Made by a program: the position numbers and the translations under genes | Origin: Crenobacter caeni | Lineage (GTDB): Bacteria > Pseudomonadota > Gammaproteobacteria > Burkholderiales > Chromobacteriaceae | Reading direction: 5' to 3' | Assembly: GCF_010435965.1 (NCBI RefSeq) | Contig: NZ_JAAGAA010000006.1 | Location: forward strand, 124,001 to 188,000 | DNA: 64,000 nt | The notes under the pieces: model-generated | What the model was told of the DNA's origin: nothing | Seen by the model: the letters and a program-made list of their open reading frames with translations, nothing else | The model's database searches: none | Part shown: in pieces, positions 30,060 through 38,435 of the stretch | Numbering within the stretch: position 1 is the stretch's first letter | How the letters are laid out: each line of letters opens with the position of its first letter

Positions 30060-31701
30060 ACAATCGCCCCCTAGCGCCCGCCTGGGCCGTCTGCGCCAGC
30101 TCTCGCTGGTCTGGCTGATCCCGCTTTTGGCCATCGGCGTCGGCCTGTGGATGGTGTACGACACCTGGCGCAACCAGGGGCCGGAAATCACGCTGACCAT
30201 GCCGAGCGCCGAGGGCATCGAGGCGGGCAAGACGCCGATCAAGGTGCGCGACGTCGCCATCGGCCGGGTGACGTCGGTCAGCCTGTCGGACAAGGGCGAC
30301 ACCGTGATCGCCACCGCCCAGCTCGACAAGAGCGCCGCGCCGCTGCTCTTTAGCGACAGCCAGTTCTGGGTGGTGCGCCCGCGGGTCGACTCCGGCGGCG
30401 TCAGCGGCCTCTCCACCCTGCTCTCCGGCGCGTATATCCAGTTCCAGCCGGGCAAGAGCGGGCAGAAACAGCACAGCTTCAACATCCTGTCCGCGCCGCC
30501 GGTCACCGCGCCGGACGTGCCCGGCCTCAGGCTGACGCTGGACGCGCGCGACGTGCCGACCGTCGGCGTCGGCTCGCCGGTGCTGTTCCAGCACTACGAG
30601 GTCGGCCGCGTCGAGAAGGCGCAGTTCGACACCGAGGCGCGGCAGATGCGCTACCAGATCTTCATCCACCGTCCGTACGACCGCCTCGTCACCAGCAACT
30701 CGCGCTTCTGGGTCTCCAGCGGCGTCAACCTCGCGCTGACCGCCGCCGGCCTGCAGCTGAACGTCGGTTCGGTGCAGACCCTGCTCTCGGGCGGCATCGC
30801 CTTCGACGTGCCGCCCGGCCACTCGCTGGGCGACGCGGTCGGCAACCAGTCGCGCTTCATGCTGTACGCGAGCGAGGAGAACGCACGCAACCTCTACTAC
30901 GAACAGCAACTGCCCTACGTCGTGCTGTTCAACGAATCGGTGCGCGGGCTGACCGTCGGCGCGCCGGTCGAGTACCGCGGCATCCGCGTCGGTTCGGTCG
31001 CCGCCGTGCCGCTGACCTCGCTCGACATCGGCCCGAAGAAGACCGGCGGCAACGTCGGCATCCCGGTGCTGATCAACCTGGAGGTCGGCCGCTTCGACCC
31101 GGACGCGAGCAAGCGCCCGGCCGGCTACTGGCAGGCGCGCGTCGCCGACAGCATCAAGAACGGCATGGTCGCCCGCCTGAAGACCGGCAACCTGCTCTCG
31201 GGCGCGCTGTTCGTCGACCTCGACTTCAGCGGCAAGAAGGCCCGCGCGCTGCCCAAGCCCTTCCGCACCTACCCGGTGCTGCCGGCCAGCGACAGCGGCG
31301 GCCTGTCGCAAATCGAGAACAAGGTGATCGCGCTCTTGGACAAGCTCAACGCGCTCAAGCTCGAGGACACGCTGAACAACGCCGATGAAGCCCTTGCCAG
31401 CACCCGTGACGCGGCCGAGCGCACCCGCGTGCTGATGGGCGAAATCGACAAGCTCGTCGCCAACCCGCAGACGCAGGCGCTGCCGGGGGACGCTCGCAAG
31501 ACCCTCGAGCAGCTGCGCCAGAGCGCGGCCGCCTTCTCGGCCGACTCGGCGGCGTACCAGGAACTCACGCAGACGCTGTCGACGCTCAACCAGCTGCTGC
31601 AAAACGCGCGCCCGCTGGTGCGCACGCTCGATGCGCAACCGAACGCCCTCTTGTTCGACCGCAACGACACCGACCCGACCCCGAAAGGAGCCCGCCCGTG
31701 A
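30052..31701 (+). CDS. pqiB: MCE-domain lipid-transport protein PqiB
   Basis: 549 aa, one N-terminal transmembrane helix (residues about 15-37) followed by three MCE domains (starting near 45, 160 and 290) and a C-terminal coiled-coil/helical region (from about 420). MCE rings stack with the helices forming a hydrophobic channel from inner to outer membrane. Overlaps pqiA and pqiC, indicating tight coupling. Confidence 0.94.
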   Translation: MTEQSPPSARLGRLRQLSLVWLIPLLAIGVGLWMVYDTWRNQGPEITLTMPSAEGIEAGKTPIKVRDVAIGRVTSVSLSDKGDTVIATAQLDKSAAPLLFSDSQFWVVRPRVDSGGVSGLSTLLSGAYIQFQPGKSGQKQHSFNILSAPPVTAPDVPGLRLTLDARDVPTVGVGSPVLFQHYEVGRVEKAQFDTEARQMRYQIFIHRPYDRLVTSNSRFWVSSGVNLALTAAGLQLNVGSVQTLLSGGIAFDVPPGHSLGDAVGNQSRFMLYASEENARNLYYEQQLPYVVLFNESVRGLTVGAPVEYRGIRVGSVAAVPLTSLDIGPKKTGGNVGIPVLINLEVGRFDPDASKRPAGYWQARVADSIKNGMVARLKTGNLLSGALFVDLDFSGKKARALPKPFRTYPVLPASDSGGLSQIENKVIALLDKLNALKLEDTLNNADEALASTRDAAERTRVLMGEIDKLVANPQTQALPGDARKTLEQLRQSAAAFSADSAAYQELTQTLSTLNQLLQNARPLVRTLDAQPNALLFDRNDTDPTPKGARP

Positions 31702-32243
31702 CCCGCCTCCTCGCCCTGTGCCTGCCGCTCATGCTTGCCGCGTGCGCGGGCACGCCCGACGTCCGCTACTACCTGTTGCCGCCGGCTGCGGACACACCGG
31801 CCACCGTGAGCGAAGGTGCCGCCGGCGTCGACGTCAGGCTTGCCGGCTACCTCGCCTCGCCGAGCATCGCGTACCGGCAAGGGCCGGTGCGGGTCAGCCT
31901 CGCGCAGTTTCACCAGTGGGCCGAAGCACCGCAGCCGATGCTGCGCCGTGCGCTGGCCGAGCGGCTCGCCAAGCGCACCGGCCGCGCGTGGCTTGCGGAC
32001 GACGGGCGCGCCGCGCCGCGCGTGCTGGTCGAGGTGTCCGAGTTTGGCGGCAGCGACGACGGCACCGCCCGCGTCGGCGGCCATTACCGTTTCATCACCA
32101 GCGACGGCAAGGCGCAGGAGCGCTGGCCGTTCGACATCCGCGTGCCTCAGCAGGGAGACGGTTACGCGGCGCTCGCCGAGGCGCTGGGCGAAGGCGTCGA
32201 CCGCCTCGCCGGCGAAATCGCGGCGCGTCCGCTGCCGCGCTGA
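31698..32243 (+). CDS. pqiC: PqiC-like auxiliary outer-membrane lipoprotein
   Basis: 181-aa lipoprotein: signal ending LMLAAC puts the lipidated Cys at residue 16, followed by DVRYYLLPP, the hallmark of the ABC-type transport auxiliary family. In E. coli PqiC tethers PqiB to the outer membrane. Overlaps pqiB by four bases (ATGA-type). Confidence 0.92.
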   Translation: MTRLLALCLPLMLAACAGTPDVRYYLLPPAADTPATVSEGAAGVDVRLAGYLASPSIAYRQGPVRVSLAQFHQWAEAPQPMLRRALAERLAKRTGRAWLADDGRAAPRVLVEVSEFGGSDDGTARVGGHYRFITSDGKAQERWPFDIRVPQQGDGYAALAEALGEGVDRLAGEIAARPLPR

Positions 32244-32245
32244 AG

Positions 32246-32277
32246 CAAAAAGACCCGGCCGAGGCCGGGTCTTTGTT
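32246..32277 (+). terminator. Bidirectional terminator between pqiC and the SEC-C gene
   Basis: Perfect 10-bp stem (32251-32260 with 32263-32272), TTGTTT after it on the plus strand and TTTTTGC on the minus strand. Confidence 0.9.
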
Positions 32278-32298
32278 TAGGGACTGCAAGCGAGAAAC

Positions 32299-32961
32299 TT
32301 ATGCCTTGCCGCAGCAGGCCTTGTACTTCTTGCCGCTGCCGCACGGACAGGGGTCGTTGCGGCCGACCTTGTCGCCTTCGCGGCGCAGGGTCACCGGCGC
32401 ATTTTGCTTAGCGCGCCAGTAGCCGTAGACGGCCAGCACCGCCTCTTCCAGTTCGTCCTTGAAGCCCTCGATCTCGGCGTCGGTGAAGGTGACCAGGTCC
32501 TCGCCGTCTTCCTGCTCGAAGATGCCGCCCAGCGCCATCACCGGGTAGAGCAGATCCTCGAAGCCCTCGTCGTCGGCGGTCTCGAACCAGTCGGTCGGCA
32601 CCACGTCCAGCGCATACAGGTAGGCATTGCACCACGGCCAGTAGTCGGCTTCGCCGTCGTCGTCCTCGTAGAGGAGCATCTCGGGCAACTGGCCGGCCGC
32701 CAGTTGCTGTTCGACGTGGAAATACATGCGGGTCAACAGTTCGCGCGCCTCGGCCGCCTCGGCGTCCCCGGCAAAGCCCGGCGCGTCGCCCAGCACCTCG
32801 GCCAGCACCTCGTCGAACGGCAAGGCGTCCGGGCCGCTGGCCACCGCGCAGAAGAAGCCCTGCACCTCGTCGGCGCGCATGGTCGAGCCGTCCGCCGAGA
32901 GCGGCGTCAGCAACGCCTCGAGACGGGCGAGATCGGCGTCGGTAAAAGCCTGTACGGTCAT
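32299..32961 (-). CDS. YecA/YgfB-family (UPF0149) protein with C-terminal SEC-C motif
   Basis: 220 aa. The N-terminal helical UPF0149 domain includes [17 protein letters not shown]; the C-terminus is the zinc motif [16 protein letters not shown], as in SecA tails. Relatives bind ribosomes or translocon-associated factors; role not established. ATG 32961 (MTVQAF) preferred over 32994 on family fit. Confidence 0.9.
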   Translation of the reverse strand: MTVQAFTDADLARLEALLTPLSADGSTMRADEVQGFFCAVASGPDALPFDEVLAEVLGDAPGFAGDAEAAEARELLTRMYFHVEQQLAAGQLPEMLLYEDDDGEADYWPWCNAYLYALDVVPTDWFETADDEGFEDLLYPVMALGGIFEQEDGEDLVTFTDAEIEGFKDELEEAVLAVYGYWRAKQNAPVTLRREGDKVGRNDPCPCGSGKKYKACCGKA

Positions 32962-33083
32962 GGTCGGAATCCTCGGGTAGGTATCTTCTGGCATTGTAAC
33001 GCCTCAAACGCGCGCCGGCGACGACGCAAGCAATCCATTTCGGGTAAGATGAAGCCGCACGACTTGCAAAGCCCTGGTGCTTC

Positions 33084-35198
33084 ATGAAATCAACGGTAAG
33101 CACACACGCCCGCCACACCTGGCCCGCTTTCGACGAAGCGGCGCTGTTCGCGCTGCTCGACTGCATTCCGGGCACCGCAATCCAGGCCTACACCCCCGAC
33201 GGCACCCTCGTGTTCTGGGGCGCCCAGAGCGAAACCCTTTACGGCTGGCCGCGCAGCGAGGCCGTCGGCCGCAAGCTTGGCGAACTCTTCATGCCCCCCG
33301 AGCAGGCCGCAGCCTTCATGGGCGACGTCATCCGTGCACTAGCGCAAGGCGGCGACATCGAGCCGGGTGTTTTCAGCCTGCAGGCACGCGACGGCCGCAC
33401 GGTGTCGGTCTACTCGAGCCATACCTGGCTGCGCAAGCCGGATGGCCAAGTCTTGCTCTTTTGCATGGATACCGACCTCACCACGCTGGAGGCCGCCCGT
33501 CAGGACGCCCAGCGCGCGCGCCGCCGCCTCGACTTCCTGCTGCAGACCAGCGGCGAGAGCGTGTGGGAGTGGTACACCGCAGACGACGCGCTCGTGCACG
33601 GCCCGCAAGCCGCCAGCCTGTTCGGCCTGCCGGCTGACCAGCTTCCCGTATCCATGCACGAACAGCTCGAGCTGATCGCCGAAGCCGACCGCGAGCGTGT
33701 GCGCGGGGTGCAGGCGGCCTGCCTAGCCGGCGAAGAACGCCCCCTGCGCGTCGAATACCGGCTGGGTCGCGGCGAATACGCCGGGCGCTGGTTCGAGGAA
33801 CGCGCGCACGTGATCGAGCGCGACGCGGCGGGGCAGCCCTCGCTGGTGATGGGCATCGTCGCCGACGTCGACGAACGCCACCGCGCCGACGACGCGATCC
33901 GCACGCTCGCCTACTACGACCCGCTGACCAAACTGCCCAACCGCCGCCTGTTGCTCGAGCGCCTGCAGCACGCTCAGGCGCTCGGCGAGCGCAGCGGACT
34001 GCGGGGCGCCGTGCTGTTCCTCGACCTGGACGGCTTCAAGGCGGTCAACGACGGCTACGGCCACGCGACCGGCGATTTGCTCTTGCAGGCGGTCGCCACA
34101 AGGCTGGTCGCGTGCGTACGCGCCAGCGACACGGTCGCCCGGCTGGGCGGCGACGAATTCGTGATCCTGCTCGAACAGGTCGCCGAGGGCGAGGCGAAGA
34201 CCTGCGAGCGCATCGTCGCCCTGGCAGACAAGCTGTGCCAGGCGCTGGCCTCTGCGTTCCAGCTCGGGGAACACAGCCACCAGATCAGCACCAGCATCGG
34301 CATCAGCCTGTTCCTTGGCAGTCACGAGGACGCCAACGCCCTGCTCGAGCAGGCCGACCGCGCGCTCTACCGCGCCAAGCACGCCGGGCGCAATACCTGG
34401 CGCTTCCACTGCGAGCGCCTGCAACGGCGCTTCTCGCGGTCCTTGCTGCAGGCCGGTTCGCTCACGGCACGGCCGGACGGCGTGGTGCCGGACCTGGCGT
34501 TCTACCCGCGTGCCAACGCCCGGCTCGAGGTGGTCGGCGCGACGGCCGCCGCCGCGCTGCCGGGCATCCGCGGTGGCGCGACCGGCTTCGGGCAGGGTGC
34601 GCAGCCCCCCGGGCTCGAACGGCAGACGCTGCAACTCGCATGCGACATCCTCGCGCGCTGGCAGGCGGACCCCGTGCTGGCGCGCCTGGTGCTGAGCGTG
34701 GAAGTCGGCGCAGCCTTGCTCAGCGACGCCGGCTTCGCCCGCGACGTCACGGCGATGCTGGGCGAACGGGATCTGGCGGCCACCAATCTGGAGCTGGTCG
34801 TGGACGCGGACCTGACGGACGATGCGCGGCTGCAGGCGGCGCGCACGCAGGTGCGCCGGCTTGCCGACGACGGCGTGCGCGTCGCGCTGACCGGCTTTGG
34901 CGCCACCCCGCTGACGGTGCTCGATCGCTTACCCGCGCATGCGCTGTATCTGGATGAAACGCTGACGGGCTGCCTTGGCGCCAGCTCGCCGGCACTGCGC
35001 GCGGCCATCGCCTGTGCACGCGCGCTCGGCGTCGACGCGGTCGCCCGCAACGTGCAAAGCGCCCGGCAGTTCCAGCGGCTTCGCGACGCGGGCGGCCCGC
35101 TCGCCGAGGGACCGCTATTCGGCCAGGGCCGCACCCTTGACGCGTTCGAGCACTGGGTACTGGCCAGAAGCGGGCGGCACCGCGACGAAGCCGCCTGA
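33084..35198 (+). CDS. PAS-GGDEF protein with degenerate EAL domain
   Basis: 704 aa, no clear membrane segment, so cytoplasmic. Two PAS-like sensory modules (about 20-135 and 145-265) precede a GGDEF domain with an intact GGDEF signature at 355-359 and an RASD inhibitory I-site at 346-349, so it should make c-di-GMP and be product-inhibited. The C-terminal third keeps EAL-fold landmarks, but the EAL motif, the DDFGTG loop (here TGFGATP) and the AEGVET-like helix (ARNVQS) have lost their acidic residues. Phosphodiesterase activity is therefore not expected. Confidence 0.9.
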   Translation: MKSTVSTHARHTWPAFDEAALFALLDCIPGTAIQAYTPDGTLVFWGAQSETLYGWPRSEAVGRKLGELFMPPEQAAAFMGDVIRALAQGGDIEPGVFSLQARDGRTVSVYSSHTWLRKPDGQVLLFCMDTDLTTLEAARQDAQRARRRLDFLLQTSGESVWEWYTADDALVHGPQAASLFGLPADQLPVSMHEQLELIAEADRERVRGVQAACLAGEERPLRVEYRLGRGEYAGRWFEERAHVIERDAAGQPSLVMGIVADVDERHRADDAIRTLAYYDPLTKLPNRRLLLERLQHAQALGERSGLRGAVLFLDLDGFKAVNDGYGHATGDLLLQAVATRLVACVRASDTVARLGGDEFVILLEQVAEGEAKTCERIVALADKLCQALASAFQLGEHSHQISTSIGISLFLGSHEDANALLEQADRALYRAKHAGRNTWRFHCERLQRRFSRSLLQAGSLTARPDGVVPDLAFYPRANARLEVVGATAAAALPGIRGGATGFGQGAQPPGLERQTLQLACDILARWQADPVLARLVLSVEVGAALLSDAGFARDVTAMLGERDLAATNLELVVDADLTDDARLQAARTQVRRLADDGVRVALTGFGATPLTVLDRLPAHALYLDETLTGCLGASSPALRAAIACARALGVDAVARNVQSARQFQRLRDAGGPLAEGPLFGQGRTLDAFEHWVLARSGRHRDEAA

Positions 35199-35312
35199 AA
35201 CGGCACCCGGCACCGGACGGGCAGGCAGGAAAAAGGCCGGACACAAGGTGCCTGGCCTGTTCGGGCGGTGCCGGAAGGTGGGCGCGGCACATGCGCGCCG
35301 CAGAAGGACCGT

Positions 35313-36095
35313 CTAGAGCGGGTAGCCGATCTGCCGCGAGACTTCCTGAGCGGCCAACTTGAGCGCCTGCGACAGCGGGCTGTCCCAGCCGTTGTCGAAG
35401 GTTGCGGCCGGGCCCAGCGCCGTCAAGGTCAGCACCAGGCGGCCGCTACTGTCGAATACCGGCGCGGCCATGCCGTTGACGCCGGGTTGAGGGCTGCCGC
35501 TGGCACGCGCCATGCCGCGCGCACGCACTTCATCAAGCCGCGCGCCAAGGTCGGCAGGCACCTCGGACTCGCCCCACAACAGCGCCTCGCGCTTGAGCGC
35601 GTCGTCGACCAGCGGGCCTGGCTGGTACGCGCTGAACACGAGGCCGGTCGCCGAGGCGAGCAGCGGCAGCACGGTCCCCACCCGCATATTGACCTGCACC
35701 ACGCAGTTGGCGTCCTCGATGCGCACGACGGTCGGGCCGTGGCTGCCCCACACCACCACCGCGAAGGTCTGCCCCATCGCCTGCGACAGCCGGACGACCT
35801 CGTCGCCGGCGACACGCAAGGCATCGACTTCGCGCAAGGCGGCGAGCCCCATCTGCAGCGCGAACGGGCCGAGCGCGTAGCGGCCGCTGGCGAAGTCCTG
35901 GCGGACGAGCCCCAGCTTGCAGTAGCTGACCAGGTAAGGGTGCGCCTTGGCCGGCACCATGCCCGCCGCCGCCGCGAGGTCCTTGAGCATCATCGGCGAG
36001 CCCGCGTCGGCGAGCACCTTGAGCAGGCTGCCGCCCACCTCGATCGACTGGATCCCTCTGCGCTGTTCCATCTTGCTGTTGACTCCGTTATCCAT
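35313..36095 (-). CDS. IclR-family transcriptional regulator
   Basis: 260 aa. N-terminal winged helix (about 15-75; SIEVGGSLLKVLADAG, MLKDLAAAAGM) and a C-terminal ligand-binding domain (about 85-255) containing NMRVGTVLPLLASATG, typical of IclR. Divergent from the aromatic-catabolism genes with 128 bases between starts, so the natural target is that operon; the effector may be a pathway intermediate. This is inference from position. Confidence 0.9.
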   Translation of the reverse strand: MDNGVNSKMEQRRGIQSIEVGGSLLKVLADAGSPMMLKDLAAAAGMVPAKAHPYLVSYCKLGLVRQDFASGRYALGPFALQMGLAALREVDALRVAGDEVVRLSQAMGQTFAVVVWGSHGPTVVRIEDANCVVQVNMRVGTVLPLLASATGLVFSAYQPGPLVDDALKREALLWGESEVPADLGARLDEVRARGMARASGSPQPGVNGMAAPVFDSSGRLVLTLTALGPAATFDNGWDSPLSQALKLAAQEVSRQIGYPL

Positions 36096-36122
36096 CGCCG
36101 CATTCTACCACCGCCGGCGTTT

Positions 36123-36157
36123 GGCATCATTGCCTAACAATCAAATTGACAAAGGCA
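36123..36157. promoter_or_regulatory. Operator-like inverted repeats between iclR-type gene and VOC operon
   Basis: GGCATCATTGCC (36123-36134) is an inverted repeat, and TGCCT (36131-36135) pairs with AGGCA (36153-36157) around TTGACA. Placed in the divergent gap where an IclR dimer would bind. Confidence 0.35.
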
Positions 36158-36223
36158 TTAAATGGCCACCACCGGCCGCGCAAGCACGCTATGCTGGACA
36201 GAAAACGACAAGGAGACCACCCG

Positions 36224-36769
36224 ATGCTGATTCGCAGGATCCACCACGTCGCGTACCGTTGCCGCGACGCCAGGGAAACCGTCCGCTGGTACGAGCAACA
36301 CTTGGGCATGCGCTTCATGCTCGCCTTCTCGGAAGACCACGTCCCGTCGACCGGCGAGCTCGACCCCTACATGCATGTATTCCTCGACGCCGGCGGCGGC
36401 AACGTGCTCGCCTTCTTCGAGCTGCCCGGGCAGCCGCCGATGGGACGCGACCCGAACACGCCGCCCTGGGTGCAGCACCTCGCGCTCGAAGTCGACTCGG
36501 TCGACACCCTCATCGCGACGCGCGAGCGGCTCGTCGCAGCCGGCATCGAGGTGGTCGGCCCGACCGACCATACCCTGTTCCAGTCGATCTACTTCTTCGA
36601 TCCGAACGGCCTCCGGCTGGAGCTGGCCGCCAACACCGCCACGCCCGACATGCTGGATGCGCTGGGCAAGGTCAAGGACGCGATGCTCGAGGAGTGGGCG
36701 CTCACCCGCCGCGCACCGCAGCATGCGCGCTGGCTGCACGAGACAAACCGCGAGGAGGACCGGCCATGA
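36224..36769 (+). CDS. VOC-superfamily (glyoxalase/dioxygenase fold) protein
   Basis: 181 aa with two beta-alpha-beta-beta-beta modules. The metal ligands of the fold are visible as His in RIHHVAYR and WVQHLALEV and Glu in GLRLELAA. Too short for a 4-hydroxyphenylpyruvate or homogentisate dioxygenase. It could be a ring-cleavage accessory, isomerase or lyase in the same pathway. A good AAGGAG site precedes ATG 36224. Its stop overlaps the next start (ATGA). Confidence 0.82.
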   Translation: MLIRRIHHVAYRCRDARETVRWYEQHLGMRFMLAFSEDHVPSTGELDPYMHVFLDAGGGNVLAFFELPGQPPMGRDPNTPPWVQHLALEVDSVDTLIATRERLVAAGIEVVGPTDHTLFQSIYFFDPNGLRLELAANTATPDMLDALGKVKDAMLEEWALTRRAPQHARWLHETNREEDRP

Positions 36770-37776
36770 AGCTTGCGACCCTGAAAAAAGGCGGCCGTGA
36801 CGGCACGCTGGTGGTCGTCTCGCGCGACCTTACCCTCGCGCTCGAAGTGCCGCGCATCGCAGCCACCCTGCAGGCCGCGCTCGACGACTGGCCGCACGCA
36901 GCCCCCTTGCTCGCCGAACAGTACCGCGCGCTCAACGGCGGGCTCGCCGAGGGTGCCTTCGCGTTCGACCCCGCCGTGTGCGCGTCGCCCCTGCCGCGCG
37001 CCTACCAGTGGGCCGACGGCTCGGCCTACCTCAACCACGTCGAGCTGGTGCGCCGCGCGCGCGGCGCCGAGGTGCCGGCAACCTTCTACCACGACCCGCT
37101 GATGTACCAGGGCGGCAGCGACGCCTTCATCGGCCCGCGAGACGACATCCGTGCACGCGAAGTATGGGGGGTCGACTTCGAGGCCGAGGTGGCGGTGATC
37201 ACCGGCGACGTCGCGCAAGGCAGCCCGGCGCCCGCGTGCGCCGGCGCGATCCGCCTGGTGCTCTTGGTCAACGACGTCTCGCTGCGCGCGCTGATCCCGG
37301 AAGAACTGGCCAAGGGCTTCGGCTTCTTCCAGTCCAAGCCAGCCTCCAGCTTCTCGCCGGTCGCGGTCACCCCGGACGAGCTGGGTGAGGCGTGGCGGGA
37401 CAACAAGTTGCACCTGCCGCTGACGGTTTCCTTGGGCGGCGAACCGTTCGGCTGCCCGAACGCCGGCGTCGACATGGCGTTCGACTTCTCGCAGCTGATC
37501 GCGCATATCGCGAAGACGCGCGACGTTGCCGCCGGCTCCATCGTCGGCAGCGGCACCGTCTCCAACCGACAGGGCGGCCTGAACGGCGCGCCGGTACACA
37601 AGGGCGGCGTCGGCTTCGCGTGCATCGCCGAGCTGCGCATGCTCGAAACGATAGAGACCGGCAACGCGCGCACCCGCTTCATGCACGACGGTGACACCGT
37701 GCGCATCGAGGCGTTCGGCGCCGACGGGCAAAGCGTGTTCGGCGCGATCGAAAACCGGCTAAGCGCCCTGCCATGA
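36766..37776 (+). CDS. Fumarylacetoacetate hydrolase-family protein
   Basis: 336 aa. It keeps the FAH fold blocks: WADGSAYLNHVELVRRARG, metal-site VDFEAEVAVITGDV, LVNDVSLRALIP and VGSGTVSNRQGG, which contain the acidic metal ligands. With maleylacetoacetate isomerase directly downstream the probable reaction is fumarylacetoacetate to fumarate plus acetoacetate (tyrosine/homogentisate breakdown). It is shorter than animal FAH and of the bacterial two-block type; fumarylpyruvate hydrolysis is the main alternative. Confidence 0.88.
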   Translation: MKLATLKKGGRDGTLVVVSRDLTLALEVPRIAATLQAALDDWPHAAPLLAEQYRALNGGLAEGAFAFDPAVCASPLPRAYQWADGSAYLNHVELVRRARGAEVPATFYHDPLMYQGGSDAFIGPRDDIRAREVWGVDFEAEVAVITGDVAQGSPAPACAGAIRLVLLVNDVSLRALIPEELAKGFGFFQSKPASSFSPVAVTPDELGEAWRDNKLHLPLTVSLGGEPFGCPNAGVDMAFDFSQLIAHIAKTRDVAAGSIVGSGTVSNRQGGLNGAPVHKGGVGFACIAELRMLETIETGNARTRFMHDGDTVRIEAFGADGQSVFGAIENRLSALP

Positions 37777-38435
37777 AGCTGTTCGGCTACTGGAGAAGTT
37801 CGGCTGCGTACCGCGTGCGCATCGCGCTTGCGCTCAAGGGCATCGCCTACCAGGCGGTGCCGGTTTCGCTCCCCGCGCACGAACAGGCCTCGCCCGGCTA
37901 CGCCGCGCTCAACCCAGAGCAACTGGTGCCACTGCTGGTCGACGACGCGGGCAACCGCATCAGCCAGTCGCTCGCGATCATCGAGTACCTCGACGAGACG
38001 CATCCCGCGGTGCCGCTGCTGCCGGCAGACGCGGCGGGCCGCGCCCGGGTGCGCGCGTTCGCGCTCGCCATCGCCTGCGACACGCACCCACTCAATAATC
38101 TGCGCGTGCTCGAGTACCTGCAAGGGAAGCTTACCGTCAGCGACGAAGCGCGCCTAGCGTGGATCCGCCACTGGCTGGGCAAGGGCCTGGCCGCGCTTGA
38201 GGCGACGCTTGCCGAGGCTCCCCACCCGCACGCGTTCGCCTTCGGCGATGCGCCCACGCTTGCCGAGTGTTGCCTGATCCCGCAGCTATACAACGCACGC
38301 CGCTTCGGCGCCGACCTTGCGCCCTACCCCCGCCTGCTGGCGATCGAAGCAGCGGCGCTTGCCTTGCCGGCCTTCGACGCCGCGCGCCCGGAGCGGCAGC
38401 TTGATGCCCCGCCCGACGTCAGGATGACACCATGA
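37773..38435 (+). CDS. maiA: Maleylacetoacetate isomerase (zeta-class GST)
   Basis: 220 aa. Glutathione-dependent isomerisation of maleylacetoacetate to fumarylacetoacetate. N-terminal thioredoxin-like domain with YWRSSAAYRVRIAL, the zeta motif in which the usual SSCxWR is SSAAYR: the serine pair is kept but the cysteine and tryptophan are not. C-terminal helical domain has DTHPLNNLRVLEYL. Overlaps both neighbours by four bases. Confidence 0.92.
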   Translation: MKLFGYWRSSAAYRVRIALALKGIAYQAVPVSLPAHEQASPGYAALNPEQLVPLLVDDAGNRISQSLAIIEYLDETHPAVPLLPADAAGRARVRAFALAIACDTHPLNNLRVLEYLQGKLTVSDEARLAWIRHWLGKGLAALEATLAEAPHPHAFAFGDAPTLAECCLIPQLYNARRFGADLAPYPRLLAIEAAALALPAFDAARPERQLDAPPDVRMTP

